Shown: one piece after another, positions 61,546 to 64,000 of the stretch
Position numbering within the stretch: position 1 is the first letter of the stretch
Layout of the letters: the number at the start of each line of letters is the position of its first letter
NCBI RefSeq assembly: GCF_000717595.1
Contig: NZ_JNZO01000001.1
Span: 372,001 to 436,000, forward strand
Source of the DNA: Streptomyces flavochromogenes
Lineage (GTDB): Bacteria > Actinomycetota > Actinomycetes > Streptomycetales > Streptomycetaceae
Direction of reading: 5' to 3'
Length of the DNA stretch: 64,000 bases
The notes under the pieces: model-generated
What the model was told of the DNA's origin: nothing
What the model saw: only the letters and a program-made list of their open reading frames with translations
The model's database searches: none
Program-made: the position numbers and the translations under genes

Positions 61546-62511
61546 ATGCGCCGCAGAATCCGCGCCCTCGTCGCAGCCCTCTCCGCACTGCCGTTGGCGC
61601 TCGCCGTCGCCCCGTCCGCCCACGCTGCGGATCCCACCACCATGACCAGCGGGTTCTACACGGACCCGGACTCCAGCGCGAGGAAGTGGGTCGCCGCCAA
61701 CCCCGGCGACGGCCGATCCCCCGCGATCAACACCTCCCTCGCCAACACGCCCATGGCCCGCTGGTTCGGCGCCTGGAGCGGCACGATCGGCACCGCGGCG
61801 GGCGCGTACGTCGGCGCAGCGGACTCCCACGACAAGCTGCCCGTCCTGGTCGCGTACAACATCTACCTCCGCGACTCGTGCGGCGGGCACTCCGGAGGCG
61901 GAGCCTCGTCGGCCTCCGCCTACGCGACCTGGATCGCGCAGTTCGCCGGCGGAATCGCCAACCGCCCGGCCGTCGTCGTCCTCGAACCCGACTCCCTCGC
62001 GGACTACGGCTGCCTGAACCAGACCCAGATCCGCGAACGCCAGGGCATGATCAGCGGCGCCCTCGCCGAGTTCAACCGCCAGGCCCCCAACACCTGGGTC
62101 TATCTCGACGCCGGCAACCCCGGCTGGGTGAGCGCGGCGACGATGGCCCAGCGCCTCCACGAAGCCGGGCTCCGACAGGCGCACGGCTTCTCCCTCAACA
62201 TCTCGAACTACTACACCACCGCCCAGAACACCGCCTACGGCAACGCCGTCAACAGCGAACTGGTCGCCCGCTACGGCTACACCAAGCCGTTCGTCGTCGA
62301 CACCAGCCGCAACGGCAACGGCTCCAACGGCGAGTGGTGCAACGCGGCCGGCCGCCGCATCGGCACGCCCACCCGGCTGGGCGGCGGCGCCGAGATGCTG
62401 CTGTGGATCAAGGCCCCGGGCGAGTCCGACGGCAACTGTGGCGTCGGAACCGGTTCCACGGCCGGCCAGTTCCTCCCGGAGGCCGCCTACAAGATGATCT
62501 ACGGCTACTGA
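61546..62511 (+). CDS. Secreted GH6 endoglucanase (catalytic domain only)
   Basis: Extracellular cellulase of 321 residues. The signal peptide ends at AHA-AD (residues 25-29). GH6 landmarks: TSGFYTDPDSSARKWVAAN, VLVAYNIYLRDSCGGHSGG (catalytic Asp region), VVVLEPDSLADYGCLNQ (general acid Asp), WVYLDAGNPGWV, FVVDTSRNGNG and MLLWIKAPGESDGNCG. The short loops and total length match GH6 endoglucanases rather than cellobiohydrolases. The usual CBM2 is missing at both ends, so binding to crystalline cellulose should be weak. The ATG is the one followed by the signal peptide. Confidence 0.95.
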   Translation: MRRRIRALVAALSALPLALAVAPSAHAADPTTMTSGFYTDPDSSARKWVAANPGDGRSPAINTSLANTPMARWFGAWSGTIGTAAGAYVGAADSHDKLPVLVAYNIYLRDSCGGHSGGGASSASAYATWIAQFAGGIANRPAVVVLEPDSLADYGCLNQTQIRERQGMISGALAEFNRQAPNTWVYLDAGNPGWVSAATMAQRLHEAGLRQAHGFSLNISNYYTTAQNTAYGNAVNSELVARYGYTKPFVVDTSRNGNGSNGEWCNAAGRRIGTPTRLGGGAEMLLWIKAPGESDGNCGVGTGSTAGQFLPEAAYKMIYGY

Positions 62512-62520
62512 CATCCGACT

Positions 62521-62562
62521 CCTGTGGCCCGGTATCCGCCGCCCCCGCGACCGGGCCACAGG
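62521..62562. terminator. Hairpin between the two GH6 genes
   Basis: A 13-base perfect stem (62521-62533 with 62550-62562) with a 16-base loop starts nine bases after the first cellulase stop. It may reduce read-through into the second gene or stabilise the first message. Confidence 0.65.
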
Positions 62563-62606
62563 CACCACCGGCCCTCCTCGCCCCATCCCTCCGACCAGGA
62601 GCCCCC

Positions 62607-63887
62607 ATGAATCCACGCAGCCTCCGGCGCCGTACGACCGCCGCCCTCGCGGCGCTCGCGGCCTGCGCCGCCCTCATCGCGACGCAGGCGCAGGCGCAGG
62701 CCGCACCCGTCGCGGACGCGCTCACCCCGGCCACGAGGTTCTACGTGGACCCGCACAGCAAGGCCGCCAAGCAGGCGCTCACCGACCTCGGGAACGGCGA
62801 CTTCGCGAACGCCCTGAACATGGCCAGGCTCGCGAGCTGGCCGCAGGCCGATTGGTTCACCGAAGGCACACCCGACGAGGTCCGGACCAAGGTGAGAAGC
62901 CTCGTCCGCGAGGCCCGGCTGGTGAACCGGACGCCGGTCCTGGTCGCCTACAACGTGCCGGGCCGGGACTGCACCCAGTACTCCAGCGGCGGCGCCGCGT
63001 CCTCCGCCGCCTACCGGCAGTGGATCGACGCCTTCGCCGCCGGCATCGGCGACAGCAAGGCCGTCGTCGTGGTCGAGCCCGACGGCCTGGCCCTCCTCCC
63101 GAGCGACTGCGGGCCGGGCGTGGACCCGACCGGCGAACTCACGGCGACCCGCGTCGCCGACCTCGCGTACGCCGTCAGGACCATCAAGGCCAAGGCCCGC
63201 ACCGCGGTCTACCTCGACGCGGGCAACGTCCTGTGGCGGCCCGTCGGCGACATGGCGCGACGACTGCTCGACGCCGGTGTCCAGGACAGCGACGGCTTCG
63301 CCCTCAACGTGTCCAACACCCACCCCACCGATCACAACGCGCGCTACGGCAGCTGGATAGCCAAGTGCATGTGGTTCGCCACCGAAGGACCCGAGCACGC
63401 CCGCGGGCACACCGACTGGTGCGCCACCCAGTACTACTCGCCCGCCGCGCCCAACGACGGCGCCCCGGGCAACGCGGTCGACTCCGCCGACCCGGCCACC
63501 TGGCGCTGGACCGACGCCTGGTTCGACCAGAACGTGGGCACCCCGCCGAACGACGCCCTGCACCACTTCGTCATCGACACCAGCCGCAACGGTCTGGGCG
63601 CCTGGACCCCGGAGCCCGGCAAGTACACCGGCGACCCTGAGATCTGGTGCAACGCGCCCGGCCGCGGCCTCGGCGCGCGCCCGACCGCCGACACCGGTGT
63701 CCCGCTCGTCGACGCCTATCTGTGGGTCAAGATCCCCGGCGAGTCCGACGGCAGCTGCACGCGCAACACCGGCGGCACGATCGACCCCGAGTACGGCATC
63801 GTCGACCCGCCGGCCGGCACCTGGTGGCCCGACCAGGCCCACTCGCTGGCCCGCAACGCGGCACCGCGGTTGACCTTCAATCGCTGA
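62607..63887 (+). CDS. Secreted GH6 exoglucanase (cellobiohydrolase-like)
   Basis: A protein of 426 residues with signal peptide to about residue 33 (AQAQAAP). It has the same GH6 core (TRFYVDPHSKAAKQAL, VLVAYNVPGRDCTQYSSGG, VVVVEPDGLALLPSDCG, AVYLDAGNVLW, FVIDTSRNG, LWVKIPGESDGSC) but with long insertions, for instance around CMWFATEGPEHARGHTDWCA and the DADPATW-like segment. Such loops cover the active site in GH6 cellobiohydrolases, so an exo mode is inferred. There is again no CBM2. AGGAG precedes the ATG; no separate promoter is seen in the 95-base gap, so it may share the upstream operators. Confidence 0.93.
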   Translation: MNPRSLRRRTTAALAALAACAALIATQAQAQAAPVADALTPATRFYVDPHSKAAKQALTDLGNGDFANALNMARLASWPQADWFTEGTPDEVRTKVRSLVREARLVNRTPVLVAYNVPGRDCTQYSSGGAASSAAYRQWIDAFAAGIGDSKAVVVVEPDGLALLPSDCGPGVDPTGELTATRVADLAYAVRTIKAKARTAVYLDAGNVLWRPVGDMARRLLDAGVQDSDGFALNVSNTHPTDHNARYGSWIAKCMWFATEGPEHARGHTDWCATQYYSPAAPNDGAPGNAVDSADPATWRWTDAWFDQNVGTPPNDALHHFVIDTSRNGLGAWTPEPGKYTGDPEIWCNAPGRGLGARPTADTGVPLVDAYLWVKIPGESDGSCTRNTGGTIDPEYGIVDPPAGTWWPDQAHSLARNAAPRLTFNR

Positions 63888-63905
63888 GTCCCGCTCAGCC
63901 CCCTT

Positions 63906-63959
63906 CCACGTCGGCCACGTCGGCCACGTCGGCCACGTCGGCCACGTCGGCCACGTCGG
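63906..63959. repeat. Six tandem copies of a 9-bp unit
   Basis: CCACGTCGG is repeated six times without error, starting 19 bases after the second GH6 stop. The run could be slipped-strand expansion at the end of a gene or the start of a Thr-Ser-Ala-rich coding region that continues beyond the window. No start codon supports the latter. Confidence 0.85.
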
Positions 63960-64000
63960 CCACAGCAAGCCTCCTGCTCGCGGCCGGCCTCGCGCGGAAG

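Noticed and set aside
61284..62606. In-frame extension of the second GH6 protein back over the first GH6 gene
   Set aside because: The second protein has its own ribosome site and signal peptide at 62607; the upstream part is a shadow of the first GH6 gene.
63906..63959. CRISPR array
   Set aside because: The units are 9 bp and contiguous without spacers.

Overview
The window reads as a piece of a Streptomyces (or very close actinomycete) chromosome. It is very GC-rich, codons end in G or C, genes often start with GTG or TTG, neighbouring genes overlap by ATGA/GTGA, and the gene content (LacI-controlled xylan, arabinose and cellulose genes, secreted GH10/GH62/GH6/GH74 enzymes with ricin-type CBM13 domains) is typical of soil streptomycetes. 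No rRNA, tRNA, CRISPR array or insertion sequence was seen.

Layout. (1) 1-5492, minus strand: a sugar ABC importer of the AglE/F/G type (binding lipoprotein and two permeases) translationally coupled to a large MalT-like ATPase regulator that runs off the left edge. (2) 5597-14566, minus: an accessory run of three alpha/beta hydrolases, an amidohydrolase, an acetyltransferase, a YaaH-type membrane protein, a flavin disulfide reductase, Dps, DoxX and an isochorismatase-fold hydrolase, which looks like a stress or xenobiotic island. (3) 14567-17626: decayed DNA with an ABC-exporter remnant, a DUF418-type membrane acyltransferase-like protein with an abnormal tail, and a small membrane protein. 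(4) 17956-19754, plus: a NarL-type response regulator and its histidine kinase.

(5) 19876-43460 is a hemicellulose locus. On the minus strand are a GH74 xyloglucanase, a GH10-CBM13-GH62 chimera, a sigma factor fused to a zinc motif, a membrane segment and an AbfB arabinose-binding domain, and then a tight nine-gene operon (xylooligosaccharide ABC importer, GH30, GH10, Gfo/Idh oxidoreductase, DUF6807, cupin, GH62). On the plus strand are a BxlR-like repressor, a GH3 beta-xylosidase, a GH43 enzyme and a GH10-CBM13 xylanase. (6) 43518-59185 is an L-arabinose/galactose locus: araBAD, an AraR-like LacI repressor, a ChvE/GguA/GguB importer, galM and a YtfQRT-YjfF importer. (7) 59501-63887 holds a dehydrogenase pseudogene, a CebR-like repressor and two GH6 cellulases.

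How it works together. Secreted enzymes cut xylan, xyloglucan and cellulose, and GH62/GH43 remove arabinose. The importers bring in xylo-oligosaccharides and arabinose, GH3 and GH43 finish hydrolysis inside the cell, and AraBAD feeds arabinose to the pentose phosphate pathway. Three classes of palindrome can be read directly: CGAAA-N3-TTTCG (xylan genes), TTGTTAGCGCTAACAA-like (arabinose genes, plus one site inside the GH30 gene) and TGGGAGCGCTCCCA-like (cellulase end). Each lies beside its own LacI-family regulator, and this pairing is an inference. The most unusual element is the sigma-AbfB fusion protein at 25185-26735, which could be a one-piece sensor and sigma factor for arabinosylated polysaccharide.
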